From UBA3700 sp963592135 (GTDB taxonomy: Bacteria; Bacillota; Clostridia; Christensenellales; UBA3700): a stretch of 42,658 nt of DNA. Under the pieces are notes generated by a model. It made no database searches and was not told where the DNA came from. It worked only from the letters and a program-made list of their open reading frames with translations. The stretch is from NCBI GenBank assembly GCA_963592135.1, contig CAVAVP010000020.1, forward strand, positions 1-42,658. The letters are read 5' to 3'. Every line of letters begins with the position of its first letter. The first letter of the stretch is position 1. This document shows, piece by piece, positions 41,974-42,658 of this stretch. A program made the translations under genes and the position numbers.

Positions 41974-42658
41974 TATAATTTTTCTAAAAGACTCCCTTTA
42001 TTTATTTCAAAATTATTATTAAATCCAAACATAATATACAAAACAATTTTTGATGTTATATATGAAATTAATGCTCCAATTACTACATCACTTAAAAAAT
42101 GTTTTCCCATAGAAATACGCGACAACATTACACAAACTGTAAAAACAAATACAATTGTATCAAATAGCCATTTTCTATTTTCAAGCAATTTAAATTTAGA
42201 AAATATTGGATAGCACGCAATTAAAGCTAAAGATGATGCAACATGTCCAGATGGCATAGAATCTCCACCTACTCCTTTTTCATACCAATTAGTAAAACTT
42301 CCATGTTTTACAAGCAAATCTTCAAATCTTGTTCTATCTACTATTTTTTTAAGTAAAAAACTAATAATTACCACAATTACAAGGACAATAAGAATAGCTA
42401 TGTATGCTTTTTTATTAGACAAAATACTATCTTTATCTCCTTTATTTAAAAAATATGCAAGTACAAAAAATATGATTAAACCAACTATTCCAGCAACTAA
42501 ATACTTTATTATGTCATTTTTAACTACTGTTTCAACAAAGTCTTCAAGCATTAAAGCCCCGCAAACTAGTCCTCCTAAAACATAAACACACATCATAATA
42601 TATTTATTTACTTTATTTTCTTTTTGCATTGCAAGTATAAATAAACAAACACTAGAAT
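41973..42658 (-). CDS. PAP2-family membrane phosphatase, 5' end beyond the window
   Basis: A membrane phosphatase with motifs KKIVDRTRF (K-x6-R with Phe after it), MPSGHVASS and RISMGKHFLSDVV (R-x5-H-x3-D). ATG 42629 would give 218 residues, but it has no ribosome site, and the frame stays open to the window edge with a hydrophobic stretch (SSVCLFILAM), so the gene probably starts outside. It resembles the PAP2 at 28268-29293 in active site but is much shorter. Adjacent to an acyl-CoA ligase, a role in lipid or undecaprenyl phosphate recycling is likely but not shown. Confidence 0.8.
   Translation of the reverse strand, partial: SSVCLFILAMQKENKVNKYIMMCVYVLGGLVCGALMLEDFVETVVKNDIIKYLVAGIVGLIIFFVLAYFLNKGDKDSILSNKKAYIAILIVLVIVVIISFLLKKIVDRTRFEDLLVKHGSFTNWYEKGVGGDSMPSGHVASSLALIACYPIFSKFKLLENRKWLFDTIVFVFTVCVMLSRISMGKHFLSDVVIGALISYITSKIVLYIMFGFNNNFEINKGSLLEKL

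Overview
The window comes from a very AT-rich, low-GC Gram-positive bacterium, most likely an anaerobic member of the Clostridia and plausibly a gut metagenome assembly. This is inferred from a clostridial gene set (SpoVG, RNase J, GTP-type PEP carboxykinase, a Re-citrate-synthase-like enzyme, DUF1385/PrmC, DUF512 next to Der, DUF5685), strong AGGAGG ribosome binding sites, A/T-rich sigma-A promoters and short-hairpin/T-tract terminators. A 10-N gap at 2289-2298 shows that it is an assembled scaffold. No rRNA, tRNA, CRISPR array or complete insertion sequence was seen.

Layout. (1) 130-1009: a small orphan PD-(D/E)XK nuclease-toxin-like gene with a probable immunity gene, the latter broken by one base. 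(2) 1129-2673: a DMT/EamA transporter and thiamine pyrophosphokinase, with the false assembly gap inside the transporter. (3) 2793-14007: a long minus-strand run from a near-consensus promoter: RNase J, TrmR, TrhP, a diacylglycerol glycosyltransferase-like protein, a Dabb protein, a DUF512 radical-SAM protein, Der, an aminotransferase, a YfcE phosphodiesterase, a small membrane protein and a leucine-rich-repeat lipoprotein. (4) 14135-16189: a four-gene accessory cluster of unknown function; two members carry frame lesions and one has a CoiA-like zinc module. (5) 16254-18756: an unusually structured control region followed by serC-serA. (6) 18764-23232: a membrane-anchorless FtsH-like protease with a frameshift, a gene-poor stretch, an acidic small protein and an MMPL/RND transporter. 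(7) 23398-27658: a RibD-C/DHFR-like reductase, pyridoxal kinase, PckG and FucU. (8) 27919-38563: a long minus-strand series from a perfect consensus promoter: rpmE, DUF1385-PrmC fusion, prfA, Re-citrate-synthase-like, thrC, trpS, DUF5685, HPD-less J-domain protein, membrane protein, PAP2 phosphatase and a small membrane protein. (9) 38716-42658: a degenerate MDR dehydrogenase, spoVG, an acyl-CoA-ligase-like enzyme and a second PAP2 protein cut by the window edge.

Several neighbours work together. TrmR and TrhP make 5-methoxyuridine at tRNA position 34. PrmC methylates the GGQ glutamine of the adjacent RF1. SerC and SerA are consecutive steps of serine synthesis. PAP2, acyl-CoA ligase and glycolipid glycosyltransferase are consistent with membrane-lipid metabolism.

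The single-base lesions seen here all lie in accessory genes (immunity gene, two members of the 14-16 kb cluster, FtsH-like gene); the core genes are intact. The best candidates for something undescribed are the accessory cluster with its structured upstream region, and the orphan toxin/immunity pair.
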